Shown: in pieces, positions 30,271 to 39,452 of the stretch
Position numbering within the stretch: position 1 is the first letter of the stretch
How the letters are laid out: every line of letters starts with the position of its first letter
Source: Streptomyces spiramyceticus
Lineage (GTDB): Bacteria > Actinomycetota > Actinomycetes > Streptomycetales > Streptomycetaceae
Reading direction: 5' to 3'
Assembly (NCBI RefSeq): GCF_028807635.1
Contig: NZ_JARBAX010000001.1
Location: 3,302,501 to 3,366,500, forward strand
Length of the DNA: 64,000 bases
Program-made: the position numbers and the translations under genes
Notes under the pieces: generated by a model
Told to the model about the DNA's origin: nothing
What the model saw: only the letters and a program-made list of their open reading frames with translations
Databases searched by the model: none

Positions 30271-30642
30271 ATGCGGGTACTGGTTGCCGAGGACGAAGAG
30301 GTACTGGCCGAGGCGGTGGCCACCGGACTGCGGCGGGCTGGTTTCACCGTCGACACCGTCTACAGCGGAGACGCCGCCCTTGCCTACCTGGCGCTGCACG
30401 ACTACGAGGTGATCGTCCTCGACCGCGATCTGCCGCGCGTCCACGGGGACGACGTCGCGCGCAAGCTGGTCGCCGGGGCCTCCCGGACTCGGATCCTGAT
30501 GCTGACCGCCGCCAGTGCCATGGAGGACCGGGTGGCGGGGCTGGACCTGGGGGCCGACGACTATCTGGGCAAGCCGTTCGGGTTTCCCGAGCTGGTCTCG
30601 CGGGTCCGGGCGCTCGGCCGCCGTTGCGGTGAGCGGGGCTGA
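30271..30642 (+). CDS. Receiver-only response regulator (truncated OmpR/PhoB type)
   Basis: 123 aa forming a complete receiver domain: acidic pocket EDEE near residues 7-10, phosphoacceptor Asp in VIVLDRDLP (about 52), conserved Thr in MLTAA, Lys in LGKPFGFPEL. The closing helix SRVRALGRRCGERG is the usual linker to a winged-helix DNA-binding domain, but the frame stops there and a terminator starts 18 bp later. Either a single-domain regulator or a full-length regulator that lost its output domain. No kinase lies nearby. ATG follows GGGAGGAG by 9 nt; it is divergent from metG. Confidence 0.85.
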   Translation: MRVLVAEDEEVLAEAVATGLRRAGFTVDTVYSGDAALAYLALHDYEVIVLDRDLPRVHGDDVARKLVAGASRTRILMLTAASAMEDRVAGLDLGADDYLGKPFGFPELVSRVRALGRRCGERG

Positions 30643-30660
30643 GGGGCGAGAGGCGAGATG

Positions 30661-30706
30661 ACAGTGACGGCGGTGCCCGCCCGGAGGGGGGCACCGCCGT
30701 CACTGT
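30661..30706. terminator. Strong bidirectional terminator
   Basis: ACAGTGACGGCGGTGCCC / GGGCACCGCCGTCACTGT, a perfect 18-bp stem between converging genes. Confidence 0.88.
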
Positions 30707-30759
30707 GAAGCTGCCGACCGGCTGATGTGCGTTTGTGCGTTTGCGGGTGCGGGTTTGCG

Positions 30760-32700
30760 TTAGCTGGTCAGACCGGTGACGAGCTGTGCGTACAGCTCGT
30801 CGTCCGCGACCTCGCGGGGGGCCGGTCCCGCGTGGAAGAACGCGGCGTTCGGGACGTCCAACTTCCTGAGGAAGTCGAAGCCCTTCGCGTCGTGCTCGCC
30901 GAACGCGACGAACTGCCAGAACAGCGGCTTGTCGGCGACCTCGGCGAGCGCCTGCTTGGCGGGCTGCTTGGCGTCGGGAGGGCCGTCCGTCTGGAAGACG
31001 ACGAGGGCGGGCCTGTCGCTGCCGGACTTCTCGTAGTGCGTGACGACTTCCTCGACGGCACGGTGGTAGCTCGTACGCCCCATGTGCCCGAGCTCGGCGT
31101 GGACGGCGTCGATGCGGCCCTCGTGGTCGGTGAGGCTTACGTCGGCGGTGCCGTCGATGTCGGTCGAGAAGAAGACGACGTGCACGGCGGCGTCCTCGGT
31201 GAGGTGCGCGGCGAGTGCGACCGTCTGGTCGGCGAGGTGTTGGGCGCTGCCGTCCTTGTAGAACGACCGCATGGATCCGGAGCGGTCGAGCACGAGGTAG
31301 ACGTCGGCCCGGACGCCGTCCAGCTCCTTGGCCTTGAGGGCGGCCCCGGCGGCCTCGTAGTGAGCAACGAGCCGAGGCGCACGCGCTGCGACGTCACCTT
31401 GCGCGGCAGCGACCCCGGGCCCGCCCGGGGCGGTCGCGGCTTCGCCGACGGTGACCGGCTGGGGCTGTGCGGTGGCGTCGACCTCCGCCACGACGACCGG
31501 CTTGGCGGTGTCTACTGCGGCGGCTACCGGCTCGACCTCGGCCTCGGTTTCTGCCGCAGCGACCGGCTCCGCCTGGGCGGTGACTTCGGCGGCGACCGGC
31601 TCGGGCTCGGCTTCGACGATCGGCTCGGGCTCGGCGGGGGCAGCGGCAGCGACCGGCTCGACCTCGACGGTCGACTCGACTTCTGCTTCTGTCGCGGCGG
31701 CTACGGCGTCGACCTCCGCCACGGCGACGGGCTCGGTCTTGCCCTCAGGCTCGGCTTCGCCTGCCGCGGCGACCGGCTCGGCGGTGACTACCGCGGCGGG
31801 TACCAGCTCGACCTCGGCCTCGTTCTCCGCCGCAGCGACCCGCTTCGTCTCGGCGGGCGCCTCGGCGGCAAGCGGCTCGGGCTCTACGTCAGAGGTCGGC
31901 TCGGCCTCGTCTTGCCCCTCCGACTCGCCGTCGGTGGCGGCTACGGGCTCGGCCTCGGCCTTCGGCTCGGCGTCGCCTGCTACCGGGGCTGTCTCGGGCG
32001 CGGCTTCGGCGGCGACCGGCTCGGTGTGGGCCTTCGGCTCGGCAACCGGCTCCGCCTTGGCCTCCGGCTCCCCAACGGAGGCGGCTACGAGCTCTGCCTC
32101 GGTCTCGCCTGCGGCGGCGACCGGCTCGGTGGTCGCAACCGTTTCTGCGGCGGCGACCGGCTCCGCCTCCGCCCTCGGGGCCGTCTCAGGCGTGGCTTCG
32201 GCCGCGGTCGGTTCCGGCTTCGCCGTCGGTTCCGGGTGGGGGTCGTCCCTTGTCGGGGTTGCCTGGGCCGGGACCACCGGGGTTGGCGGTGGGGTGACCG
32301 GGGTGGACTGGGCCGGGACGTTCGGGGTTGAGGGGGGTGTCTGTGCGCGGGGCGGGGTCGGGTTGTCGAAGGCCGCCGCCACCAGGTCCGATGCGATGCC
32401 CGGCTTCGAGGAGTTCGTCACCCGCTCCGGTGACTTGTCCGTGGAAGTCGGGTTCTCGGGCGCCGGCGAGTCCTTGTCGGCCGCCGTTTCGTCCTTCTTG
32501 GCCGGAGCCGGGACCGAAGCCACCGTCTCCTTGGTCCGTTCCGGCGCAGATTCCGCTTCCGGCGCGGAGGCCGGTTCCGGCGTACGTTCGGCCTGGGACG
32601 GAACGGAAGCTGCCGCCGAGGTCTCCCGTGCCGGCGGCTGCTCGTTGCTCTCCGCTCGATCGCGTCCGAACACCTTGCGCAGCAAGCTCCGAATGCCCAT
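30760..32700 (-). CDS. VWA-domain protein with long Glu/Pro/Ala repeat linker
   Basis: 646 aa from [17 protein letters not shown]. Residues about 30-430 are low complexity, rich in Ala/Glu/Pro/Val, with a dozen or so AEPVAA-type repeats. The C-terminal about 200 residues are a von Willebrand A domain with a MIDAS site ([11 protein letters not shown], later TDIDG and [10 protein letters not shown]). This resembles VWA proteins linked to Ter stress-response genes; the strand has no signal peptide, so it is probably cytoplasmic. Start chosen as the second of two close ATGs. The opposite strand is also open for over 500 codons because of the repeats; I treat that as a shadow. Confidence 0.85.
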   Translation of the reverse strand: MGIRSLLRKVFGRDRAESNEQPPARETSAAASVPSQAERTPEPASAPEAESAPERTKETVASVPAPAKKDETAADKDSPAPENPTSTDKSPERVTNSSKPGIASDLVAAAFDNPTPPRAQTPPSTPNVPAQSTPVTPPPTPVVPAQATPTRDDPHPEPTAKPEPTAAEATPETAPRAEAEPVAAAETVATTEPVAAAGETEAELVAASVGEPEAKAEPVAEPKAHTEPVAAEAAPETAPVAGDAEPKAEAEPVAATDGESEGQDEAEPTSDVEPEPLAAEAPAETKRVAAAENEAEVELVPAAVVTAEPVAAAGEAEPEGKTEPVAVAEVDAVAAATEAEVESTVEVEPVAAAAPAEPEPIVEAEPEPVAAEVTAQAEPVAAAETEAEVEPVAAAVDTAKPVVVAEVDATAQPQPVTVGEAATAPGGPGVAAAQGDVAARAPRLVAHYEAAGAALKAKELDGVRADVYLVLDRSGSMRSFYKDGSAQHLADQTVALAAHLTEDAAVHVVFFSTDIDGTADVSLTDHEGRIDAVHAELGHMGRTSYHRAVEEVVTHYEKSGSDRPALVVFQTDGPPDAKQPAKQALAEVADKPLFWQFVAFGEHDAKGFDFLRKLDVPNAAFFHAGPAPREVADDELYAQLVTGLTS

Positions 32701-32813
32701 GGGCGAGGCCTTTCGCATGAGTTGGGTGCGATGCACGTCCGCACCCGGGGGATGATCCCTGGCCAGGGCGGACACGTAAGGTTAGCGGCCGCTCCCGCTG
32801 ATCTTCGGGAGGG

Positions 32814-33152
32814 TCAGGCGTGCCGCGCCAGTTCCAGGCGCGCGCGGCTCGCGTCGGCGAACACCGATGCCAGATGCGCCCCCTCAGGGCGCCCCGGCGC
32901 GAAGATACCGGCCGCGTCAGCGCGTACCACCAACATGGCATGTGCGTCGATCACTTCCGAGACGCCACGCGACTCGATCGTGTCCCACCAGGCGTCCAGA
33001 TTCCGGCCGAACCACTCGGGCAGCCCGCACGGCCCGGCCACCGCGTCCCAGAAGTCGTCCAGTGAGTCGAGCGGCACGCCGCGCAGATCCACTGTGAGGG
33101 AGTTGGGAGGGAGGGGGTCCGGTGGGTCCACGTCGTTCGCAGCGTCGCGCAT
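32814..33152 (-). CDS. Barstar-like protein
   Basis: 112 aa. The core PLDSLDDFWDAVAGPCGLPE followed by WFGRNLDAWWDTIES is the barstar signature. Barstars inhibit barnase-type ribonucleases; no such nuclease is visible in the window, and many Streptomyces carry several orphan barstars. The start at MRDAAND (33152) has TAGGCT ending 8 nt upstream and no ribosome site, so the message may be leaderless. The longer frame to 33359 overlaps the divergent PhoX promoter. Divergent from the PhoX gene. Confidence 0.8.
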   Translation of the reverse strand: MRDAANDVDPPDPLPPNSLTVDLRGVPLDSLDDFWDAVAGPCGLPEWFGRNLDAWWDTIESRGVSEVIDAHAMLVVRADAAGIFAPGRPEGAHLASVFADASRARLELARHA

Positions 33153-33199
33153 GGATGTGGAGCCTAACTGGCCGGTCAACTCCCGCTCGGCCCTCGCGC

Positions 33200-33221
33200 A
33201 TTCACCCCGCGTTAACCCATT
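33200..33221 (+). promoter_or_regulatory. PHO-box-like direct repeat
   Basis: Two adjacent 11-bp units, ATTCACCCCGC and GTTAACCCATT, fit the Streptomyces PhoP direct-repeat consensus GTTCACC-N4. A weaker unit GGTCAACTCCC lies about 15 bp upstream. It is located 113 bp before a PhoX-type phosphatase gene, which makes phosphate control likely. Confidence 0.6.
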
Positions 33222-33333
33222 GTCCGCCGGATCGCGGGCGTACGCCCCTAACGTCTCGCCCGTACACATTCCGACACGATGTCGGCGCAGGGCGCGCCGA
33301 GAAACAGCCCGTACAGCACCTTTGGAGGGGTCC

Positions 33334-35394
33334 GTGCGCAATCTGCTGCCGCTGCTCAACTCGCCGCACTCGGGTGGGCGCTCCGCGCTGACCTGTCGTT
33401 ACCGCTGCGGAGACGCCTGCTTCCAGGAGGTCCCGAACACCAGCGACAACGAGTACGTCGGCGACGTCATAGCCGGCGCGCTGTCAAGACGCTCGATGAT
33501 GCGCGCCGCCGCCGTCGTGACCGTCGCCGCTGCCGCCGGCACCGCGGCAGTCGCCGGCCCCGGAGCCCCGAAGGCCGTGGCCGCCGAAGCCGACCTCCGC
33601 AGCAGGCCCCAGGCCGGCGCGACCTCCACCTCCGCCCGCGGGCTGCGCTTCGCCGCCGTCGCGCCCAACACCACCGACGCCGTGACCGTCCCCGACGGCT
33701 ACGCGCAGAACGTCGTCATCCGCTGGGGCGAACCGATCCTGCGCGGGGCGCCCGCCTTCGACGCGGACAACCAGACCGCCAAGGCGCAGGCCGGCCAGTT
33801 CGGCTACAACAACGACTTCCTCTCCCTGCTCCCGCTGCACAGCGAGCACGGCCGCCAGGTACTCGTCGCCAACCACGAGTACACGGACGAAATCCTGATG
33901 TTCAAGGGATACGACCCGGCCAAGCCGACCCGCGAGCAGGTCGAGATCGCCTGGGCCGCGCACGGCCTGTCCGTCGTGGTCGTCCAGGAGGAGCGCAAGT
34001 CCGGCAAGCTCACGCCGGTCACCTGCCACCACCTGAACCGCCGCCTCACCGCGACGTCCGAGTTCAAGCTGACGGGCCCCGCCGCGGGCAGCGCGCTGCT
34101 CAAGACGTCCGCCGACCCGACCGGCACCAAGGTCCTCGGCACGCTCAACAACTGCGCCGGCGGCACCACCCCGTGGGGCACGACCCTGCACGGCGAGGAG
34201 AACTTCAACCAGTACTTCGCCAACGGCTCCAGCGCCACCGACAAGCGGTACGGCATCTCCACCGGCGCCACCGAGCGCAAGTGGGAGCTGTTCGACAAGC
34301 GCTTCGACGTCAAGCAGGAGCCGAACGAGCCGCACCGCCAGGGCTGGGTCGTCGAGCTCGACCCGTACGACCCGGACGCGGTGCCGCGCAAGCACACCGC
34401 GCTCGGCCGCTTCAAGCACGAGGCCGCGCAGCCCCGCCTGACCGCTGACGGCCGCCCGGTCGTCTACATGGGCGACGACGAGCGCTTCGACTACTTCTAC
34501 AAGTTCGTCTCGTCGAAGCGGATGAAGAAGGGCAGCTCGCGGGCCGCTCGCGAGCACAACCTGACCCTCCTCGACGAGGGCACGCTGTACGTCGCCAAGA
34601 TCACCGGCGACTCCCCCGGCGAGATCGACGGCACCGGCAAGCTCCCGAACGACGGCGAGTTCGACGGCAGCGGCGTCTGGATCCCGCTCGCCACCGGCAC
34701 CACCTCGCACGTCCCCGGCATGACCGCCGAAGAGGTGTACGTCTTCACCCGCCTGGCCGGGGACAAGGTCGGCGCCACCAAGATGGACCGCCCCGAGGAC
34801 GTCGAGCCGAGCCCCCGCACGGGACGCGTGTACGTCGCGCTGACGAACAACACCGACCGCGGCAAGCCCGGCAAGGCGGGCGCCGACGAGGCCAACCCGC
34901 GCAACCTCAACAAGCACGGCCAGATCCTGGAGCTCGCCGAGCACTGGGACGACCCCGCCTCGGACGGCTTCGCCTGGCGGCTCTTCCTGGTCGCGGGCGA
35001 CCCGGAGGACCCGGCGACGTACTTCGCGGGCTTCCCCAAGGAGAAGGTCAGCCCCATCTCCTGCCCGGACAATGTCGCGTTCGACCCGCACGGCAACCTG
35101 TGGATCTCGACGGACGGCAACCAGCTCGGCTCGCACGACGGCCTGTTCGGCGTGGCGACGCGGGGCGAGCGGCGCGGTGAGCTGAAGCAGTTCCTGACGG
35201 TGCCGAAGGGCGCGGAGACCTGCGGCCCGATCGTCCAGGACCGCCGGGTGCTCGTCGCGGTGCAGCACCCGGGCGAGATCGACGGCGCGTCCGTCGAGAA
35301 GCCGGCGTCGGCGTGGCCGGACGGACCGGGCAAGCTCGTGCGCCCGTCGGTCGTCGCGGTCTACCGCAAGGACGGCCGCAACATCGGCGTCTGA
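33334..35394 (+). CDS. PhoX-family phosphatase (DUF839), Tat-exported
   Basis: 686 aa from GTG at 33334, 5 nt after GGAGG. A Tat signal (LSRRSMMRAAAVVTVAAAAG, near residues 50-70) follows an unusually long cytoplasmic head of about 48 residues. The mature part has the DUF839 motifs RWGEPILRGAPAFD, VANHEYTDEILMF and GTTPWGTTLHGEENFNQYF, whose Glu residues bind Ca/Fe in PhoX. It hydrolyses phosphate monoesters outside the cell. The length is typical. The PHO-box-like repeat upstream agrees with induction at low phosphate. A longer in-frame ORF from 32722 reads through the barstar gene's other strand. Confidence 0.92.
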   Translation: MRNLLPLLNSPHSGGRSALTCRYRCGDACFQEVPNTSDNEYVGDVIAGALSRRSMMRAAAVVTVAAAAGTAAVAGPGAPKAVAAEADLRSRPQAGATSTSARGLRFAAVAPNTTDAVTVPDGYAQNVVIRWGEPILRGAPAFDADNQTAKAQAGQFGYNNDFLSLLPLHSEHGRQVLVANHEYTDEILMFKGYDPAKPTREQVEIAWAAHGLSVVVVQEERKSGKLTPVTCHHLNRRLTATSEFKLTGPAAGSALLKTSADPTGTKVLGTLNNCAGGTTPWGTTLHGEENFNQYFANGSSATDKRYGISTGATERKWELFDKRFDVKQEPNEPHRQGWVVELDPYDPDAVPRKHTALGRFKHEAAQPRLTADGRPVVYMGDDERFDYFYKFVSSKRMKKGSSRAAREHNLTLLDEGTLYVAKITGDSPGEIDGTGKLPNDGEFDGSGVWIPLATGTTSHVPGMTAEEVYVFTRLAGDKVGATKMDRPEDVEPSPRTGRVYVALTNNTDRGKPGKAGADEANPRNLNKHGQILELAEHWDDPASDGFAWRLFLVAGDPEDPATYFAGFPKEKVSPISCPDNVAFDPHGNLWISTDGNQLGSHDGLFGVATRGERRGELKQFLTVPKGAETCGPIVQDRRVLVAVQHPGEIDGASVEKPASAWPDGPGKLVRPSVVAVYRKDGRNIGV

Positions 35395-35418
35395 TCCCAG
35401 CTGTCCTTCAGCAGGTCA

Positions 35419-36396
35419 TCAAGAGGTGGCGCCCGTCTGCCGGCGCCACCTCTTGAACTGTTCCGCCGCATCCCCCGTGTACGACCACGGAACCCGCGCC
35501 GCCCGCCGGCCCAGCAGCGTGAAGACCTCCCGCGCCTCGTCCGGCAGGCCCGCGTAACAGGCGGCATGGGCAAGGTAGTTGAGCTCGCCGACCTCCTCGG
35601 GGGCGACGGGGCTGCCCGGTGTGCGGCCGCCCAGCCAGCGCTCCCGCGTCCGGCGCACCTCCGTCACCGCGAGTTCGTGGTGCCAGTGCTGGTCGAAGCC
35701 GCGCACCGGGCGTCCGCGCGCCGCCGCGGCGACGTACCGGTACTCCTCCACCCGCGCGATCTGCACCAGCACCGGCAGCGGCGACCCGGCCGGGGCCGCG
35801 CCCGCCGCGTCGCGGGCGAAGTCGTACATACGGCCGTGCGTGCCGTGCCAGCGCGCCGAGTGGTAGCGCAGGAGCTGCACATGGGCCTCGATGTTGTACG
35901 GGTCGCGGCGTCGCAACTCCTCCCACCAGTCCCGCAGTTCGGCCCGCCCCACCCCCTCCCCGTACAGCCGAGCCACGGTCAGCAGTGACACCCACGGCAT
36001 CGGGTCGGCGGGGCGCGCGTCCGCCGCGCTCAGGCAGGCCATGACGGCAACGTCGATACGGGCGCGGTCGACGCCGGCGCCGCGGCCCGCGTCGATGGCC
36101 TGGTTGAAGACACGTACGACCTCGGTCGCGGCCCGTAGCACCGCCGCGTCCGGATTGTCCGACTCGGCGGCCCGCCAGGCCTCCGCCACCGTGCTGCCCG
36201 CGGCCACGTGCGAGAGGAGGCGCAGGCGGTGCGTGCGCAGGGGCCAGTTGTCGCCCGTCGCGTGCAGCAGATCGCGCACGCCCTGCCAGCGGCCGATAAC
36301 GATGTCATGGCGGGCCTCGGTCAGCGGGCGGTCGCCGAAGTCCGGGTCGAAGTCGGGCTCGGAGCCGGACGATGAGAAGCGGCGGCGTACAGCCAT
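35419..36396 (-). CDS. Hypothetical protein, alpha-helical (TPR-like)
   Basis: 325 aa, cytoplasmic, no signal or membrane segment. It is rich in helical pairs: WQGVRDLLHATGDNWPLRTH, WVSLLTVARLYGEGVGRAEL, LNYLAHAACYAGLPDEAREV. It resembles DUF4034-type proteins of Streptomyces with TPR-like folds. ATG at 36396; the stop at 35419 converges with PhoX. No neighbour suggests a role. Confidence 0.7.
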   Translation of the reverse strand: MAVRRRFSSSGSEPDFDPDFGDRPLTEARHDIVIGRWQGVRDLLHATGDNWPLRTHRLRLLSHVAAGSTVAEAWRAAESDNPDAAVLRAATEVVRVFNQAIDAGRGAGVDRARIDVAVMACLSAADARPADPMPWVSLLTVARLYGEGVGRAELRDWWEELRRRDPYNIEAHVQLLRYHSARWHGTHGRMYDFARDAAGAAPAGSPLPVLVQIARVEEYRYVAAAARGRPVRGFDQHWHHELAVTEVRRTRERWLGGRTPGSPVAPEEVGELNYLAHAACYAGLPDEAREVFTLLGRRAARVPWSYTGDAAEQFKRWRRQTGATS

Positions 36397-36426
36397 CGGA
36401 GCGTCTCCTGCTCAGAGTGCGGTGAG

Positions 36427-36474
36427 AAGTCGGTTCAAACGTCGGTTCAACCGTCGGTTCAAACGTCGGTTCAG
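36427..36474. repeat. 12-bp tandem repeat, four copies
   Basis: AAGTCGGTTCAA, ACGTCGGTTCAA, CCGTCGGTTCAA and ACGTCGGTTCAG follow each other, touching the stop codon of the permease gene at 36471. Confidence 0.8.
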
Positions 36475-37946
36475 AAGTCGGTGGGGAGTCCGGCGTCGGC
36501 GTAATCCTTGCGTTCCGAACCGGAGTTGACGTGCGCGTCGTCGACGTGGATGGCTTGGGTGGCGTCGAGTCTGGCGGGGCTGTAGTACGCGCTGCCGCGG
36601 CGCCAGTACCAGAGCATCGGGAAGATTCCGGCCGCCAGGCCGCCGAGGCCGATCGCGATGGCCGCCGCGTTGAGCTCGGTGAGGGAGGCGGCGAAGACGC
36701 AGAACATGAAGAGCGAGCCGAGCAGCGGCCAGGCGCCGCCGAGGACGAAGTCCTTGACGGAGGTCAGCAGCGTCTTGCGGTACGCGACGACTGCGGCGAG
36801 GCCGGCCAGCCCGTAATAGAGGGTCGTCTGGAGGCCGATCGCGGCGAGGGCGTCGGCCATGATCTCCTCGGTCGAGCCGAGCGCGTTCGAGGCGACGAAG
36901 AGGAGGAGCGCGACCGTACCGACGACGGCGATCGCCACCCAGGGCGTGTTCCAGCGGCGGTGTACGACGCCGAGTGCGGCCGGCATCGTGCGGTCGCGGC
37001 CCATCGCGAAGAGTGAGCGTGTGACCTGGAGCAGGGTGGTTTCGAGGGTGGCGATGGTGGAGAGCACCACGGCCAGGACCATCAGCTTGCCGCCGACACC
37101 GGGCCAGATCGCACTGCCGAGGAGGGCCAGCACGTTCGTGTCGTGCGCCGAGATCTGCTTGCTGGTGAGGATGACATTGACGGCGATCGTGAAGACGACG
37201 AAGAGCAGGAAGACGACGCCGACGCCGACGAGCGAGGCGAGTCCGGCGGTCCTGCGGCTGTTGCGGGTCTCTTCGCTGAGGTTGCTGGTGACGTCCCAGC
37301 CCCAGTAGTAGAACGCGGCGATCAGCGTGCCGGCGGCGAAGCCGGAGAAGCCGTCGAAGTGGCTGAAGCCGAGCCAGGACCAGTCGAAGGTGGTCGCGGC
37401 GCCCTTGTGGAGGAGCGCGCCGAACGCGAAGAGGACGAGGATCGCGAGCTCGACGCCGGAGATGATCAGCTGGGCGCGGGCGGAGAGCCGTGCGCCGCCG
37501 AGCACGACGCCGAGCATCAGCAGGAACCATCCGGCGCCGGCGGCGGTGGCGAGCGCGGTGTTCGACGCGAGGTCCGGGTCGAAGAGGGAAAGCGTCATCT
37601 GACCCGCGGGAAGCGATCCGGCGACCATGAAGATCGTCGCGGCGACGACGAGGGCCCAGCCGCTGATGAAGCCGAGGAAGGGGTGCAGGGTGCGGCCGAC
37701 CCAGGAGTAGGTGGCGCCCGCATTGACGTCGATACGGCCGAGGCGGCCGAAGGCCAGGACGATGCCGAGCATGGGTATCGCGCAGTAGAGGAGGGCGGCC
37801 GGGCCGGCCAGGCCGACGGCGCCGACGAGAACAGCGGTGGTGGCGGCGAGCGAGTAGGCGGGGGCGCTGCCCGCCACGGCCATCACGATCGTTTCGAAGG
37901 TGCCGAGGACATTGGGCTGGAGCCCTCTGCCGGAGTTGTTGTTCAT
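36471..37946 (-). CDS. APC-superfamily amino-acid permease
   Basis: 491 aa with about 12 membrane helices and cytoplasmic tails. N-terminal VLGTFETIVMAVAGSAPAYS and the later YYWGWDVTSNLSEET are typical of the APC family, where the unwound first helix binds the substrate. The substrate is probably an amino acid or amine, not determinable here. The C-terminal tail is hydrophilic (HVDDAHVNSGSERKDYADAG). Start at MNNNSGRGLQ. The gap to the next reverse gene is 74 bp and holds the 12-bp repeats. Confidence 0.85.
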   Translation of the reverse strand: MNNNSGRGLQPNVLGTFETIVMAVAGSAPAYSLAATTAVLVGAVGLAGPAALLYCAIPMLGIVLAFGRLGRIDVNAGATYSWVGRTLHPFLGFISGWALVVAATIFMVAGSLPAGQMTLSLFDPDLASNTALATAAGAGWFLLMLGVVLGGARLSARAQLIISGVELAILVLFAFGALLHKGAATTFDWSWLGFSHFDGFSGFAAGTLIAAFYYWGWDVTSNLSEETRNSRRTAGLASLVGVGVVFLLFVVFTIAVNVILTSKQISAHDTNVLALLGSAIWPGVGGKLMVLAVVLSTIATLETTLLQVTRSLFAMGRDRTMPAALGVVHRRWNTPWVAIAVVGTVALLLFVASNALGSTEEIMADALAAIGLQTTLYYGLAGLAAVVAYRKTLLTSVKDFVLGGAWPLLGSLFMFCVFAASLTELNAAAIAIGLGGLAAGIFPMLWYWRRGSAYYSPARLDATQAIHVDDAHVNSGSERKDYADAGLPTDF

Positions 37947-38131
37947 GCCTGTTTCTCAACTGCTTCCGGAGGTGTGCCGCACACAATTGGAGCCCCCGAC
38001 TCCCCTTGTGTGGCACGACATTTGGCGACAATCAGAGACGATTCCCGGTCCGGAGGTGGTCACTCCGTACGGGAAGAACGTGCGCATAGTAAGGCGGGCG
38101 TGGAGCGGCGGCACGTTCTACCCTCGGGGGT

Positions 38132-38575
38132 ATGGCTTCAGCACACGAGGGGACACGCGGGGGGACGCGCGAAGGGACGGCCACGGCCGGGACCGGGACC
38201 GTACGGATCGACGTCTGGATCTGGTCCGTACGCCTCACCAAGACCCGCGCGCAGGCTGCGGCGGCCTGCAAGGCGGGGCATGTACGGGTGGGAGGGGAAC
38301 GGGTCAAGCCGGCGCACGCGCTCAAGGCGGGCGACGAGGTACGGCTGTTCCACGCGGGGCGCGAGCGGATCGTGGTCGTCTCGCGGATCATCCGCAAGCG
38401 GGTGGGGGCTCCGGCGGCGGCCGAGTGCTACGTGGACAAGAGTCCGCCGCCTCCGCCGCGCGAGTTCGTCGCACCGGTCGCGGTGCGTGACCGGGGCGCG
38501 GGGCGTCCGACGAAGCGGGACCGGCGGGAGATGGAGCGGCTGCAGGGGCCGAGGCCGGGGGCGGGGCCGGGCTGA
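38132..38575 (+). CDS. S4-domain RNA-binding protein (Hsp15/YrfH type)
   Basis: 147 aa. A Gly/Thr-rich head of about 22 residues is followed by an S4 domain: VRIDVWIWSVRLTKTRAQAA, GHVRVGGERVKPAHALKAGD. A basic tail follows. Hsp15-type proteins bind stalled 50S subunits carrying nascent-chain tRNA. TACCCT at 38119-38124 ends 7 nt before the ATG and there is no ribosome site, so the message is probably leaderless. Confidence 0.85.
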   Translation: MASAHEGTRGGTREGTATAGTGTVRIDVWIWSVRLTKTRAQAAAACKAGHVRVGGERVKPAHALKAGDEVRLFHAGRERIVVVSRIIRKRVGAPAAAECYVDKSPPPPPREFVAPVAVRDRGAGRPTKRDRREMERLQGPRPGAGPG

Positions 38576-38595
38576 GGCGGTGGCAGAGTGAGCGC

Positions 38596-38811
38596 ATGCC
38601 ATCGATCTCGCCGCGCCGTCCCTGCCCGATGTGCGGCCGTGAGGTCGCGGTCGTGGCGGGCAAGTTCGTGCGCCACGACCCGCGCACGAGGGCGTCTACG
38701 GAGCTGACCCTCTGCGCGGGCTCGAAGCGGACGGCACCGCGGGCGGCTTCGCAGCGGACGCTGGACGGGTATGAAGTGGCGCCGTTTCCTGGGCAGTTGC
38801 CGCTGTTTTAG
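38596..38811 (+). CDS. Small zinc-ribbon-like hypothetical protein
   Basis: 71 aa, starting MPSISPRRPCPMCGREVAVV, with CPMCG and a single later Cys plus His (VRHDP, TLCAGS), which could complete a Zn site. It ends PFPGQLPLF. It lies 20 bp behind the S4-domain gene and is probably cotranscribed. A conserved small Streptomyces protein of unknown role. Confidence 0.65.
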   Translation: MPSISPRRPCPMCGREVAVVAGKFVRHDPRTRASTELTLCAGSKRTAPRAASQRTLDGYEVAPFPGQLPLF

Positions 38812-39010
38812 GTGGGTTGGGGTGGAGGCTTTTCTTTCCCCTCACCCGCCCCTTTCCCGGCTATGACATTTGCGGCTGCCGGCGCGTGGGGGCTCCGCCC
38901 CAGACCCCGCTCCTCAATCGCCGGAGGGGCTCCATTGGACTGATCCGGCGAGTAGTAGGGCCTGTTGTTGACGGAGTCCCTGGTCCGCCGGACCGGGGCC
39001 GGGGGCTTCG

Positions 39011-39376
39011 TCAGCTCATCTGTGCCTTGATGTGGTCGAGGACCTTGTTGAACTCCTCCATCGGCGCGAATTCGACGAACTCGACGTCTTCGAGCGCTTC
39101 CGGGACGTGACCGGGCGACCAGTAGTAGGCGTCCCCGGCGGAGTAGACCGATTCGCCGTCCTGTGTCCGCATCTTCACCCGGCCCTTGAGTACGTACCCC
39201 CAGTGCGGACACTGGCAGCTGTCCTCGGGAAGACCCTTCAGGGCAGGTCCCATGTCCGTGCCCTCGGGCAGCCGCACGAATGCGACGGCCATGTCTCCGC
39301 CGATGTCCCGCAGGCGCAGTTCCACGCCGCCGCCTTCCATCGCGACAGGTGTGTCGTCCCACGTCGTGGCTTTCAT
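39011..39376 (-). CDS. Single-domain cupin protein
   Basis: 121 aa with a conserved beta-barrel cupin: CPHWGYVLKGRVKMRTQDG holds the first cupin motif (a single His after CP), then YYWSPGHVPEALED the second. Metal binding is plausible, the ligand set incomplete. ATG follows GGAGCGAGGCACC. About 30 bp upstream lies an inverted pair of DnaA-box-like sites. Confidence 0.8.
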   Translation of the reverse strand: MKATTWDDTPVAMEGGGVELRLRDIGGDMAVAFVRLPEGTDMGPALKGLPEDSCQCPHWGYVLKGRVKMRTQDGESVYSAGDAYYWSPGHVPEALEDVEFVEFAPMEEFNKVLDHIKAQMS

Positions 39377-39405
39377 GGTGCCTCGCTCCTGGTCCCGGGG
39401 AATTG

Positions 39406-39426
39406 TTGTCCACAGCCTGTGGACAA
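39406..39426. promoter_or_regulatory. Inverted pair of DnaA-box consensus sites
   Basis: TTGTCCACA at 39406-39414 and its complement TGTGGACAA at 39418-39426 form a 21-bp palindrome with one central base. TTGTCCACA is the Streptomyces DnaA-box consensus. It lies in the short gap between the cupin and DUF2630 genes, far from any visible origin. Confidence 0.6.
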
Positions 39427-39452
39427 AGTTTGCGGTCAGGTGTGCGGTCGGG

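Noticed and set aside
30727..32331. Forward ORF opposite the VWA gene
   Set aside because: Open frame caused by repeats and high GC; Leu/Gly/Arg-rich without domains, and the VWA MIDAS motif is on the other strand.
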